Shown piece by piece: positions 44,638-53,980 of a DNA stretch of 64,000 nucleotides. The DNA comes from UBA2033 sp035345875 (GTDB lineage: Bacteria > Spirochaetota > Leptospiria > Leptospirales > Leptospiraceae). The notes beneath the pieces were generated by a model. That model was given only the letters and a program-made list of their open reading frames with translations. It was not told the origin of the DNA and searched no databases. Each line of letters opens with the position of its first letter. The stretch's first letter is position 1. The stretch is from assembly GCA_035345875.1 (NCBI GenBank), contig DAORDH010000008.1, positions 1-64,000 on the forward strand, written 5' to 3'. The translations under genes and the position numbers were made by a program.

Positions 44638-46918
44638 AGCGAAAGTAAAAATGGAAGATTCCAAAGAGATTACACTTGATCTCTTTGGAATGACCTGTGC
44701 CAATTGTGCTCTACGAATAGAAAAAGGTCTTCGTAAAATGGAAGGCGTAGAAGAAGCACGAGTAAATTTCGCACGAGAAACTGCTTTCGTAAAAATGAAA
44801 TCATCCATTCAGTCGGAAGATTTGTTTTCAAAAGTAGAGTCATTAGGATACAAGGCATCAGAACATTCAGATAAAAATTCAGAAGATGCAGAATCTAAAC
44901 ACAAGGAAGAGTTTAATAAACTTAAAAAGAGATTCTATATTTCTGCTATTCTTTCGCTCCCTCTTTTGTATACAATGGTTTCCCATTTCACGTTTCTATC
45001 TTTCTTACCGTTACCCGCTCTACTCATGCATCCATGGATGCAATTTCTACTCGCTTTTCCAATACAATTTTGGATTGGATTTCCTTTTTATAAAGGCGCT
45101 TATAGAGCTTTAAGAAATAATGCGGCAAATATGGACGTTTTAGTTGCATCCGGAACGTCAGCTGCCTTTGGATATAGTTTAGTTGCAAGTATAACAAATG
45201 GACTTAGAAGTGGTGACATTCTATTCTTAAATGCATTGAATCATTTTGACCATATTGGACATACTGCATTTCCTTCTCTTTACTATGAAACCTCTGCTGT
45301 ATTACTTACCTTTATTTTAGGAGGTAAATGGATTGAAACAATTGCAAGGGGAAAAAGTTCTAGTGCTATCAAAGCACTACTCAAATTAAAACCGTCTACT
45401 GCTAGAGTAAAAAAAGATTCAAACTGGGTAGAAATTCCAATTGAATATATTCAAGTAAATGATTTATTACTTGTGAAACCAGGAGAAAAAATTCCTACAG
45501 ATGGAATTGTAATAGAAGGCTCTAGCACAGTGGATGAATCTATGTTAACGGGAGAAAGTTTGCCTGTTGAGAAAACTGTTGGAAACAACCTGTTAGGTGG
45601 AACGGTGAATGGAAATGGTGCCATTACTCTAAAAGTGGAAAAGATTGGTTCAGATACAGTTCTATCTTCTATCATTAGGACAGTCGAAGATGCCCAAGCA
45701 ACCAAAGCACCACTTCAACAAGTTGCCGATAAAATTGCAAATATCTTTGTGCCTGTCGTTTTTATCTGTGCGATTCTCGACTTTATTTTATACTTCTTTT
45801 GGTTAGATCCAAATAACTTTACAGGAGCATTGGAAAAATCAATTGCCATTCTAGTCATTGCATGTCCTTGTGCGTTAGGTCTTGCGACTCCTGTCTCTTT
45901 ACTTGTTGGAACTGGGAAAGCGGCTGTTAAAGGAATTTTATTCCGAAATGCAGATGCCTTAGAAGCCATTGCTCAAATTCAATCGATAGCTTTTGATAAA
46001 ACAGGAACAATCACAGAAGGAAAACCTTATGTTGTCAATTTCAAAACATCAACGGATACGATTGATTATCCACTCCAAAAAATTGCAAGCGCTGAGTCTG
46101 GTTCAGAACATCCTCTTGCAAAGGCGATTGTGAATTTAGCAAAAGAAAAAAATTTACCATTATCAAAATTTGAAAATCTAAAAATTGAATTCAATGGTGG
46201 AATCTCTGCAAGTGTTGAAACAAGCAAAGTCTATGCAGGAAGAAAATCTTATTTAGAAAATTTTAATTTCAAAATACCAAATGATTTAGTAAATATCGGA
46301 ATTGAATGGGAGAAAGCAGGTAGCACTGTTTTTTATGGAGTTGTATCAGACACAGAAAATCACTTTATGGTATTTGCAATAGAAGATAAAGTAAAAGAGA
46401 CAAGTAAACTTGCTATTGAAAAAATTAAATCTCTTGGTATAGAACCAATTCTATTGACAGGGGATAATGACCATATCTCACAGAAAATTGCAAAAGAAGT
46501 TGGCATTCAAAAAGTCTACTCTTCGCTGCGACCAGAAGAGAAAGCAGAAAAAATAAAACAAATCCAAAAAGAGGGAAAAAAGATTGCTATGGCGGGTGAC
46601 GGAATCAATGACGCACCAGCACTTGCAAGTTCCGATATAGGAATTGCAATGGGATCAGGAACAGACGTAGCCATTGAAACTGCTGGAATTGTCTTAGTGA
46701 AAGGAGATTTACTTCGTTTAATTGACGTTATTCGAATTAGTAAACAAACAGTTAAAAATATCAATCAAAACTTTTTCTGGGCTCTCTGTTACAATGCAAT
46801 TGGAATTCCTATTGCGGGCATTGGACTCCTTGCCCCTTGGCTCAGTGGAGCTGCAATGGCATTTAGTTCCATTTCAGTTGTAGTAAATGCACTTTCACTG
46901 AATTGGAAGAAGGATTAA
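44621..46918 (+). CDS. copA: Cu(I)-exporting P1B-type ATPase
   Basis: A 765-aa inner-membrane pump. One N-terminal HMA domain (GMTCANCALRIEKG, about 24), eight membrane helices with the CPC metal site (IACPCALGLATP, about 414), TGES actuator motif (LTGESLPVEK), phosphorylation Asp458 (DKTGTITEG), P1B-ATPase HP dipeptide (GSEHPLAKA) and hinge GDGINDAPAL (about 659). I accept the TTG at 44621, since GAGGAGG lies 9 nt before it inside copZ; an ATG 30 nt further on has no good ribosome site. Co-transcribed with copZ from the CueR promoter. Confidence 0.96.
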   Translation: METKFEAKVKMEDSKEITLDLFGMTCANCALRIEKGLRKMEGVEEARVNFARETAFVKMKSSIQSEDLFSKVESLGYKASEHSDKNSEDAESKHKEEFNKLKKRFYISAILSLPLLYTMVSHFTFLSFLPLPALLMHPWMQFLLAFPIQFWIGFPFYKGAYRALRNNAANMDVLVASGTSAAFGYSLVASITNGLRSGDILFLNALNHFDHIGHTAFPSLYYETSAVLLTFILGGKWIETIARGKSSSAIKALLKLKPSTARVKKDSNWVEIPIEYIQVNDLLLVKPGEKIPTDGIVIEGSSTVDESMLTGESLPVEKTVGNNLLGGTVNGNGAITLKVEKIGSDTVLSSIIRTVEDAQATKAPLQQVADKIANIFVPVVFICAILDFILYFFWLDPNNFTGALEKSIAILVIACPCALGLATPVSLLVGTGKAAVKGILFRNADALEAIAQIQSIAFDKTGTITEGKPYVVNFKTSTDTIDYPLQKIASAESGSEHPLAKAIVNLAKEKNLPLSKFENLKIEFNGGISASVETSKVYAGRKSYLENFNFKIPNDLVNIGIEWEKAGSTVFYGVVSDTENHFMVFAIEDKVKETSKLAIEKIKSLGIEPILLTGDNDHISQKIAKEVGIQKVYSSLRPEEKAEKIKQIQKEGKKIAMAGDGINDAPALASSDIGIAMGSGTDVAIETAGIVLVKGDLLRLIDVIRISKQTVKNINQNFFWALCYNAIGIPIAGIGLLAPWLSGAAMAFSSISVVVNALSLNWKKD

Positions 46919-46922
46919 AACT

Positions 46923-47228
46923 ATGAAAAAAATTCCAAACATACACCCTGGAGAAATTTTAGAAGAAGAGTTTCTAATGCCATTGGAAATTACCGCATAT
47001 CGTTTAGCAAAGGAAACAGCGATTCCGCAAACACGGATAAGTCAAATCATAAAAGGAAAACGAAGCATCACTGCCGATACGGCAATACGTTTTTCTAAAT
47101 TCTTTGGAACAACGCCACAGTTTTGGTTAGGACTTCAAAACGATTATGACCAAGAAGGTAAAAGAATTCAATTCAATACCAAACTTCAAAGAAATACTGG
47201 CTGTTTAGAGTTAAAAGTAATTTATTGA
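46923..47228 (+). CDS. HigA-family antitoxin-like DNA-binding protein
   Basis: A 101-aa XRE/helix-turn-helix protein of the HigA/VapA group: HPGEILEEEFLMPLEITAYRLAKE, then ISQIIKGKRSITADTAIRFSKFFGTTPQFWLGLQ. In HigBA modules the toxin HigB lies immediately upstream. Here copA ends 4 nt before and no RelE-fold toxin is present on either side, so it looks like an orphan antitoxin, possibly now transcribed from the copper promoter. Confidence 0.88.
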   Translation: MKKIPNIHPGEILEEEFLMPLEITAYRLAKETAIPQTRISQIIKGKRSITADTAIRFSKFFGTTPQFWLGLQNDYDQEGKRIQFNTKLQRNTGCLELKVIY

Positions 47229-47301
47229 CTAATCAAATTTTTCTTGCTCTCTTCGGATTTATACAAAAGCGTTTTATTGAATTATCTTTTCGAGGAAGAG
47301 T

Positions 47302-47796
47302 ATGTTACAAATATTTATAATCCTTTTATCAATTTTAACTTTTTCAACATTTGCAAATGACTTTGAAAATGAGACAGAAGACTTATTAGAAGCTTGCGTT
47401 AAGGGAAATATCAAGTCTGCTAGGCATCATTTAGAAAATGGTGCTTCGGTAAACGCAAGAGCGAATTCAGGAAGAACACCAGGAAGAACACCTATCATGT
47501 GGGCAGCAGCTAGAGGGAAAAAGGAATTAGTCAAATTGTTAATCGATCACGGAGCAGAGGTAAATGCAAAAGATGATTGGAAAGGAAATATGACAAAACC
47601 AGATGGAACAGAAGGCTGGACAGCTCTTTTATTTGCTGCGGATTCAGATCATGAAGAGGTAGTGAAAATTCTGATCGAAAAAGGTGCAGATGTAAATATT
47701 AAAACTAAATCAGGAATAACAGCTCTTGGCCTTGCTCATCTATGGAAAAATGAAGAAATGATTAAGATGTTAAAACAAGCAGGCGCGAGAGAATAG
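47302..47796 (+). CDS. exported ankyrin-repeat protein
   Basis: A 164-aa protein: signal peptide MLQIFIILLSILTFSTFA, then about four ankyrin repeats (LLEACVKGNIKSARHHLENG; TPIMWAAARGKKELVKLLID; TALLFAADSDHEEVVKILIE; TALGLAHLWKNEEMIKMLKQ). Probably periplasmic and protein-binding. Good ribosome site (GAGGAAGAGT). Its stop abuts the start of the DinB gene. Confidence 0.87.
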   Translation: MLQIFIILLSILTFSTFANDFENETEDLLEACVKGNIKSARHHLENGASVNARANSGRTPGRTPIMWAAARGKKELVKLLIDHGAEVNAKDDWKGNMTKPDGTEGWTALLFAADSDHEEVVKILIEKGADVNIKTKSGITALGLAHLWKNEEMIKMLKQAGARE

Positions 47797-48261
47797 ATGC
47801 TAAATCAAATACAGCAGCTTTTCAAATACAATAAAGTAGCTAATTTAAAATATATCAACGCCTTAAATAATGGAATTGAATATCCAGATAGAGCACATGA
47901 GCTAATGATTCACATTTTAAATGCGCATGAAATCTGGTTAGATCGAATCAATCCAATTCAAAATAAAGAATCAGTTCTTCCCTGGGATAAAAGACCAGGG
48001 ATAAATAAGATAGATTTGAACTTAACGTTATATGATAGAACTGATAAGTTTTTAAAGGATAACCAAATAGAAATCATTTCAAGAAGAAATGTTAAATACC
48101 AAACAACAAAAGGGGATTTGTTTGAGAATTCGATCATTGATATTTTGCATCATATAATCAATCACGGATCTTATCATCGGGGGCAAATATCGATTTTCCT
48201 CCGAGAAAAGGATATTGCACCTCCGAATTCCGATTATATCATGTATGTAAGAGAATTATAA
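47797..48261 (+). CDS. DinB/YfiT-family protein
   Basis: A 154-aa four-helix-bundle protein. Metal-binding His residues are visible in MIHILNAHEIWLDRI and in DILHHIINHGSYHRGQI, the last being the family signature. Members are metal-dependent hydrolases or thiol (e.g. bacillithiol) transferases; the substrate is not evident. It starts directly after the ankyrin gene stop. Confidence 0.85.
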   Translation: MLNQIQQLFKYNKVANLKYINALNNGIEYPDRAHELMIHILNAHEIWLDRINPIQNKESVLPWDKRPGINKIDLNLTLYDRTDKFLKDNQIEIISRRNVKYQTTKGDLFENSIIDILHHIINHGSYHRGQISIFLREKDIAPPNSDYIMYVREL

Positions 48262-48262
48262 T

Positions 48263-49691
48263 TTACCATAAAGCGTCTCTGAGTCCCTGTTCTAACTCTT
48301 CTTGATTCTTATTAGTCTTATCCTGTTGGTGTCTAGATCGCCTATGATTTTTATTTTCTCCTGAACGTTTTTGAATCCGTTCCATTTCCTTTCCTAAACG
48401 TTTCTGTTCATCGGGAGTAAGGACAGGCTTTCTCGGTCCTCCTTCATCAGCAGGTAAATATCCTCCGCCTCCTCCATCTTTATCATCCTCTCCTAGTTCA
48501 TTCCCATCCTTTGAGTCATTCCCTTCCTTTCCATTATCTCCCTTATCTTTTTGACCATTTCTGTCCTCCCCGTTATTTCCATTTTCCTTTCCATCCTTCC
48601 CAGTGTTGCCTTTGTCTTTAGNNNNNNNNNNNNNNNNNNNNNNNNNNNNNNNNNNNNNNNNNNNNNNNNNNNNNNNNNNNNNNNNNNNNNNNNNNNNNNN
48701 NNNNNNNNNNNNNNNNNNNNNAATCTTTTCCGTTCTTTCCATTGGAATTTTTATCTTCTTTGTCGTTAGTTCCTTTCTCTTTGGAGTCCTTTCCATCTTT
48801 CCCTGTATTGCCTTTGTCCTTAGAATCTTTTCCGTTCTTTCCATTGGAATTTTTATCTTCTTTGTCGTTAGTTCCTTTATCTTTGGACTCCTTTCCGTCT
48901 TTCCCTGTATTTCCTTTCTCTTTAGAATCTTTTCCTTTATCCTCTTTATTTTTGGAGTCTTTTTCGTTTTTATCACCTCCCTCTTTTTTATTTGAATTCT
49001 TTGAATCCTTACTATCCTGTGTCTTATCAGTTTTTTGATTTTGATTTTTTTGATCTTGAGGATTACCTGAATTATCCGCTAATTGCTGATCAGCATTCTC
49101 GGAATCCTGGTCTTGTTGATCTGAATCTGATTTATTTTGATCTTGTTTTGACTGGTCTTGGGATTGTTGACATTTATTTTCTTGCAATTCATCTAATTTG
49201 GTCAATTCAGATTCAATATATTGAGAATTCTCCCCTGCAGCTTTTTTATAATCTCCTGCATTTGGTAAATCGACCACTTCCTTAAATCGATTCATAGCTT
49301 GCTCAAATAGAACACGTGCCCTTTCTACATCACACGTTTCAGGGGCTAATTCTTTTTTACCCCAAAGATATAAGACCTGTCCATCATTATAGATAGCTTC
49401 CTTGAATTCAGGATTTGCTTCTATTGCTTGTTGAAATTTTTCGTGTGCAGAAGGAAAATCATCCTCTTTTATGAGTGTATTTCCAATGTTATATGTAGGA
49501 ATATATGTTTTGTAAGAATAAGAAATACTTTTATGAAAAGAAGTTTTAGAATCTTCATAGTTCGATTCACTTAAATGTTGAATTCCCTCTTCGTTGTATT
49601 TGTATGCTTTATAAAATTCACAGTTTGTATAGAATAATAAAAAAAAGGTAAGGAGGACAAATTTTTTAAAAAGAGAATAACTAAAATTCAT
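48263..49691 (-). CDS. batC: BatC-like TPR lipoprotein with low-complexity repeat region (interrupted by assembly gap)
   Basis: Lipoprotein signal ends FLLFYTNC (Cys24). TPR units occupy about 30-150 (YNIGNTLIKEDDFPSAHEKFQQAIEANP). A Gln/Asn/Asp-rich linker follows, then Lys/Asp/Gly/Asn repeats of 34 aa, and a C-terminal tail ending EELEQGLRDALW, typical of BatC proteins. The 100-N gap puts the two halves in different frames; a true gap length divisible by three restores one protein. Bat proteins are periplasmic aerotolerance factors. Its usual partners batA and batB lie about 9 kb away on the same strand, and no batD is seen in the window. Confidence 0.8.
48622..48721. other. 100-N assembly gap inside tandem repeat
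   Basis: Exactly 100 Ns, a conventional placeholder. The left flank ends with the last bases of the 102-nt repeat unit (TTGCCTTTGTCTTTAG) and the right flank begins with the first bases of a unit (AATCTTTTCC), so the true gap is probably zero or a whole number of units. Confidence 0.95.
48722..48925 (-). repeat. 102-nt tandem repeat in batC (34-aa units)
   Basis: Two nearly identical 102-nt units, 48722-48823 and 48824-48925, begin AATCTTTTCCGTTCTTTCC. A partial third starts at 48926 and the end of another lies left of the gap. Each encodes about 34 residues of the type DSKDKGNTGKDGKD followed by KEDKNSNGKNGK. Near-identity at the DNA level points to recent expansion. Confidence 0.88.
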
Positions 49692-50201
49692 AATAAAATA
49701 AGATTCCTATTTACAAATTGAAAATCAACTACATTTCGATTCCTATATATCTAAGATAAGATAAAAAGAAATCTAAATCCATTTTAATTCTTGAGAATCC
49801 TAGACTCTCTCCAAGCATCAAGCAAGCTTCAATTAGTGACTTTCCCCAAATCAACATATGGATTCAACTAAAATGATTCAATTTGTCCAATGTCATTTAT
49901 GAATATCTATCATTCTTCATCTCTTGCTTATTATCCTTATCCAATTTTATATAAACTCATCTATTCTAGAAGTAAATCACATCCGAAATAACTGTTCTCT
50001 AGAAATAGAATGATCTTTCAATTCATGGAAGTTTTTTATGAGGATTTTTCTCCAAAGAAAGAATATTTCCAGAGATTCAATGGATTTTCATTTCCAGCAA
50101 ATATTTTTGCTCATACACTTGGTATAAAATAATATTACGATATGCGATATATGATTCATATTTTAGAATTGACTTCATCAGTTCAAAAAAAAACAACAAT
50201 A
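49692..50201. other. intergenic region
   Basis: About 510 AT-rich bases. Short frames exist but none has a ribosome site. It contains a 15-bp sequence (50138-50152) repeated at 55798-55812. Confidence 0.5.
50138..50152. repeat. 15-bp direct repeat, left copy
   Basis: ACGATATGCGATATA, identical to 55798-55812 in the same orientation. The pair brackets the cyclase, Gly/Cys-rich protein and two-component genes. Confidence 0.5.
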
Positions 50202-52352
50202 CTATTTGGTTTTCATTTCAGTAAATCCATCTTGGAGCTTAATTTTCTCCTTAATATACAAATCTGCCCTATCTAAATACATTTTAGCTGCTTTGTCTTC
50301 AGGGTTCGTTTTTAATATTTCTTTAAAAAGTTTTTTCGAATCTCTAAATTTATTTTTGAAAAAAAGATTTAAAGCAGATTCAAATTTTTCTTTTGTCTCC
50401 TGTTTTAATTTTTCTACTTCCGATTCTTCATTGTCTAATATTTCATAAATTGTAACTTTCTCTTCTTTGCCTTTAACTTTTACAATGTCTAGCTTCCTAA
50501 AATTATAATGAGTTACATCGGTTAACTTTTTAAATGTTTGCTCGGCTATGATGATATGGGCTCCATAGTGTTTTGTTAATCCTTCAACACGAGATGCAAG
50601 GTTTACAGCATCTGAAATTACAGTTGCTTCCATTCTCTGCTCTTCGCCTATCGTTCCAAATATCATTTCTCCGGTATTTATCCCAATACCAATTTGGATA
50701 GGTAGCAATCCCTCCTCGACTCTTTTCGAATTGAATTTTTGAATGGAGTGAAGCATGGAGAGAGCAGACTTGATAGCATCATCTGGTTTTATCGGAAATA
50801 ATGCCATAACCGCATCTCCAATGTATTTATCAATGAATCCATTATTCTCGCGAATTACAGGACTTATATCTCTTAGGATATCATTTAAAAATTCAAAATT
50901 CTCCTCCGGAGACATTTTCTCAGAGATAGAAGTAAACGATCGAACATCTGAAAACAAAACTGTCATTTCTTTTTTGATTGCATCACCTAATCGAACAGAA
51001 GTGATCTCTGATTTATTTAGTATTCCAAGCAATTCAAACGGAACAAAGCGAGCATAAGAATTCATTAATTCTTTTTGCTTCTCAATTAGTAATTCGTCTG
51101 CCTTTTCTTTATCTAATCGCAATCGAATCAATTTCTCTCTCATAGCGAGAGATAAAAAGATTGCTTCCCATATAGAGCAAACTTGTAAGAGTTCGTTGGA
51201 ATTCCAGAAAGCCTCATTTGCAAAACCCCAAACCTTAAAACGATGTAACGTTAAACAGATTAGGAGGGGAATACAAGCGGTTAGATAGTAATTCGCAGGA
51301 CCAAACTTAAATTGATTCTTATAAAAGAAAGCGATCCAAACTAAAAAGAAACAAAATCCAATTGTATAAGCAATTTGAATTTGTAACAACCAGTAATAGC
51401 TTGTAATAGGAGCGAGTGGGATAGTAAGCAAAAACCAATAATTTAATCGAAACACTTTATTAAAGTTTTGGATTGTATCTTCATTTGATAAGAATTTCTT
51501 TGCAAACAATCCAGAAAACAAAACATATAAAGGCATGGTAACTAACGGAAATATATTCCCAATACTCGGATATTTAAAAAATACCCATTCAAAAGAAAGA
51601 CCATTCACTGAACTAATCCATAACGAGAAACTCAAAATAGATAAAATGTAATATATGTAAATTGATTTATATATTGAAAAATAAATGATTAAATTATAAA
51701 ATATCATGACTAGAATAATACCGATATATATACCTTGTGCAAAATTCACATTATTTATATAATCAATAAAGGCTTTATGATTTCGGATAACGACAGGAAC
51801 TATAACTGCTCCTTCTGTTTCAACTCGAATATAAATAGTGGCTTCTGTATTTTGAGGTATATGAAGATTATAGGAAAAGTTTTTATATTCGAAATCTCTT
51901 CCATCTTGAAAGCTAACTGTATATTTTTGATTTCGTTTATCTAAACCAAAATTATTATCCCCTGAATAAATAGGAGAATCTCGCCAAAAAATTTTCTGAT
52001 CAGAATAGATTTCAATTTTATCAAGTAACGGATAAGGAATTTCTAAAATCCATTCTTGGAAATTTTTAGATTCATTTCTAACCTTAAATCGAAACCAATA
52101 AGGAAGTGCTCTCTCACGAATCTTAGCAGGAACATCAGAACAAGACTGGAAAGGAAGATTTAACTTTGTTATTGTTGAAAATTTTAAATCACGATTTCTA
52201 TCCTTTAATACTTGCATCTCCATTGGAAGATCTTTGTCACATAAATCATACTTTTCTAGAAGGTCGTTTAGAATGAGTGTAGGGATTTCATTTGTCTGTG
52301 GATGTATGTTATAAAAAGCAAAAAAAAGAGTTAATAGAAAAAAGCGTTTCAT
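50202..52352 (-). CDS. 7TMR-DISM adenylate cyclase with C-terminal TPR-like tail
   Basis: A 716-aa inner-membrane enzyme. Signal peptide (1-19), 7TMR-DISMED2 domain (about 55-205, RFKVRNESKNFQEWILEIPYPLLDKIEIY), seven membrane helices (about 210-420), a coiled linker (DEKEKADELL-type) and a class III cyclase domain (about 450-650). Metal Asp residues are in VLFSDVRSFTSISEK and GFIDKYIGDAVMALF. The end (about 660-715) is a helical TPR-like pair (FESALNLFFKNKFRDSKKLFKEIL). Makes cAMP in response to an external ligand. Divergent from the Gly/Cys-rich gene. Confidence 0.92.
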   Translation of the reverse strand: MKRFFLLTLFFAFYNIHPQTNEIPTLILNDLLEKYDLCDKDLPMEMQVLKDRNRDLKFSTITKLNLPFQSCSDVPAKIRERALPYWFRFKVRNESKNFQEWILEIPYPLLDKIEIYSDQKIFWRDSPIYSGDNNFGLDKRNQKYTVSFQDGRDFEYKNFSYNLHIPQNTEATIYIRVETEGAVIVPVVIRNHKAFIDYINNVNFAQGIYIGIILVMIFYNLIIYFSIYKSIYIYYILSILSFSLWISSVNGLSFEWVFFKYPSIGNIFPLVTMPLYVLFSGLFAKKFLSNEDTIQNFNKVFRLNYWFLLTIPLAPITSYYWLLQIQIAYTIGFCFFLVWIAFFYKNQFKFGPANYYLTACIPLLICLTLHRFKVWGFANEAFWNSNELLQVCSIWEAIFLSLAMREKLIRLRLDKEKADELLIEKQKELMNSYARFVPFELLGILNKSEITSVRLGDAIKKEMTVLFSDVRSFTSISEKMSPEENFEFLNDILRDISPVIRENNGFIDKYIGDAVMALFPIKPDDAIKSALSMLHSIQKFNSKRVEEGLLPIQIGIGINTGEMIFGTIGEEQRMEATVISDAVNLASRVEGLTKHYGAHIIIAEQTFKKLTDVTHYNFRKLDIVKVKGKEEKVTIYEILDNEESEVEKLKQETKEKFESALNLFFKNKFRDSKKLFKEILKTNPEDKAAKMYLDRADLYIKEKIKLQDGFTEMKTK

Positions 52353-52514
52353 AAAAGAATAGAATCCTATTTAATTTTATAAATATTCCTAAAAAGCAAC
52401 AATTACTACAATATATATTAATTTCAAACTATAAAAAAACTAGTCATTTCTGACTATAGACTCTTTTTCTTTTTCATGCGATAGTTGGAATAATTAAAAA
52501 CAGGAGAAAATAGC

Positions 52515-53315
52515 ATGAAAACAACAAGTAAACATTATAGTTTTTGGACAAAGATTAGAGACTTTCAAATAGACGATACATCTGCCGCCTTTCGATTCTC
52601 TGATAAATTAGCAAAGGAACAAGGCTGGTCAAAAGAATATACAGATCGTGTCATAGATGAATATAAAAAATTTATTTTTTTAATCTGTGTAACAGGTCAA
52701 TCTTGCACACCATCAGAAGATGTAGATCAAGCATGGCATATGCACCTTGTCTACACAAAATCATACTGGATTGATTTTTGTAGAAATACGATTGGGAGAG
52801 AAATTCATCATACTCCATCCAAAGGAGGATCAAAAGAAACTGATAACTTTAAGTTTCAATACGAAGAAACAAAGCGTCTCTATGAAAATTATTTTGAAGA
52901 GGAGACTCCAAAAGATATTTGGCCAGACACAGAGAGTAGATTCCAATTTTACTTTAGAAGAATTGATTTACGAGAATATGTATTGATTCCTAAACCACGT
53001 ATTCCTAAGTTTGCTAGATTAGGTGCTTTCTTAAGCTTTGGATTTTTGAACAGTCATTGCTCTGGCACAGGAAACGGATTCGGGGGCTTTCTTTTGAGTA
53101 TTAGCATTGTAATTGGTTTTATTCATCTACTTGGATTAATATTTACAGATTCAGAGGATGAAAAAAATGTAAGACGAAGAGAATTAAATAGAGAAGCACA
53201 TAACGTTCATGACTTAGCACAAGGCGAAAGTTTTTCGGATGGAGGTATTGCTGGTTGTGGTGGTGATGCGGGGGGATGTGGAGGAGGCTGTGGTGGGTGC
53301 GGAGGATGCGGCTAA
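52515..53315 (+). CDS. glycine-rich-domain-containing (GRDP-like) membrane protein with Gly/Cys tail
   Basis: A 266-aa protein. The N-terminal half carries the GRDP-type motif SEDVDQAWHMHLVYTKSYW with HHTPSKGG (about residues 67-100), a probable His-containing site. One or two membrane helices follow (about 165-215, GGFLLSISIVIGFIHLLGLIF). The C-terminus is almost pure Gly and Cys (GCGGDAGGCGGGCGGCGGCG). The arrangement recalls TIGR04222-type membrane proteins, which end similarly. Function unknown. Good RBS (CAGGAG). It is 29 nt before the response-regulator gene and probably in one operon with it. Confidence 0.75.
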   Translation: MKTTSKHYSFWTKIRDFQIDDTSAAFRFSDKLAKEQGWSKEYTDRVIDEYKKFIFLICVTGQSCTPSEDVDQAWHMHLVYTKSYWIDFCRNTIGREIHHTPSKGGSKETDNFKFQYEETKRLYENYFEEETPKDIWPDTESRFQFYFRRIDLREYVLIPKPRIPKFARLGAFLSFGFLNSHCSGTGNGFGGFLLSISIVIGFIHLLGLIFTDSEDEKNVRRRELNREAHNVHDLAQGESFSDGGIAGCGGDAGGCGGGCGGCGGCG

Positions 53316-53344
53316 GATAAAGGAAACAATAAAAGAGATAAGAA

Positions 53345-53980
53345 ATGAAACAGATAGCAATTGTTGAGAATGAAGAAAAATACCGTAACATTGTCCGAGA
53401 GGAACTTTCCTCTCGAACTCACTGGAGTCTATCGTTTTTTACATCCGCAGAGGAATTTCTAAATGATAAAAATTACAATCGGTTTGATTTAATCTATGTA
53501 GATATAAATCTCATTCATATGAATGGAATCGATTTAGTAAATACAGTTTGGGAAAAAAATCCGGAATTGAAAATGGTCATGTTGACAGGACTCAACACAG
53601 ATTCATATATTTTTTCTGCCTTGCAAGCAGGCGCAATAGGATATTTACTAAAAACAGAATTATCCAATTTAGTATATGCGACTGATATTTTTCTAGAAGG
53701 TGGATCTTTTATAAATCCTGTCATAGCGTTTAGAATTCAAACTTTCTTTAAAAGGAAAAAATCCAATTTAAAAGAAGAACTAACGCAAAGAGAAATTCAA
53801 ATCATAGAAATGATTGTGCAAACAGAATCCACAGAAAGGATCGCAGATATTCTAAAGATATCGATTAATACTGTAAAAAACCATATTCGAAATATTTATA
53901 CAAAGTTACAGGTCAATAGCCGATCCAACTTGGTAATTAAAGCAATGGAAATAGGAATTGGTTATCAAAAAAATAAATGA
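53345..53980 (+). CDS. NarL/LuxR-type response regulator
   Basis: A 211-aa two-component regulator. Receiver domain 1-120 with phospho-acceptor Asp53 (DLIYVDINLIHMNG), Thr81 (MLTGLN) and Lys103 (YLLKTEL). The usual first acidic pair is Glu8-Asn9-Glu10. C-terminal LuxR helix-turn-helix at about 145-205 (LTQREIQIIEMIVQTESTERIADILKIS). The stop overlaps the kinase start (ATGA), marking the kinase as its partner. Confidence 0.94.
   Translation: MKQIAIVENEEKYRNIVREELSSRTHWSLSFFTSAEEFLNDKNYNRFDLIYVDINLIHMNGIDLVNTVWEKNPELKMVMLTGLNTDSYIFSALQAGAIGYLLKTELSNLVYATDIFLEGGSFINPVIAFRIQTFFKRKKSNLKEELTQREIQIIEMIVQTESTERIADILKISINTVKNHIRNIYTKLQVNSRSNLVIKAMEIGIGYQKNK

Noticed and set aside
46923..47228. Complete HigBA toxin-antitoxin module
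   Set aside because: No toxin gene on either side; the upstream neighbour is copA and the downstream one encodes ankyrin repeats.
48722..48990. Regular repeats as a CRISPR array
   Set aside because: Units are contiguous 102-nt coding repeats with no unique spacers and no cas genes.
48603..49038. Plus-strand frames opposite batC
   Set aside because: Mirror translations of the tandem repeat; they span the N gap and lack ribosome sites.
49995..50130. 40-aa plus-strand frame before the cyclase
   Set aside because: No ribosome site, no recognisable features, AT-rich chance frame.
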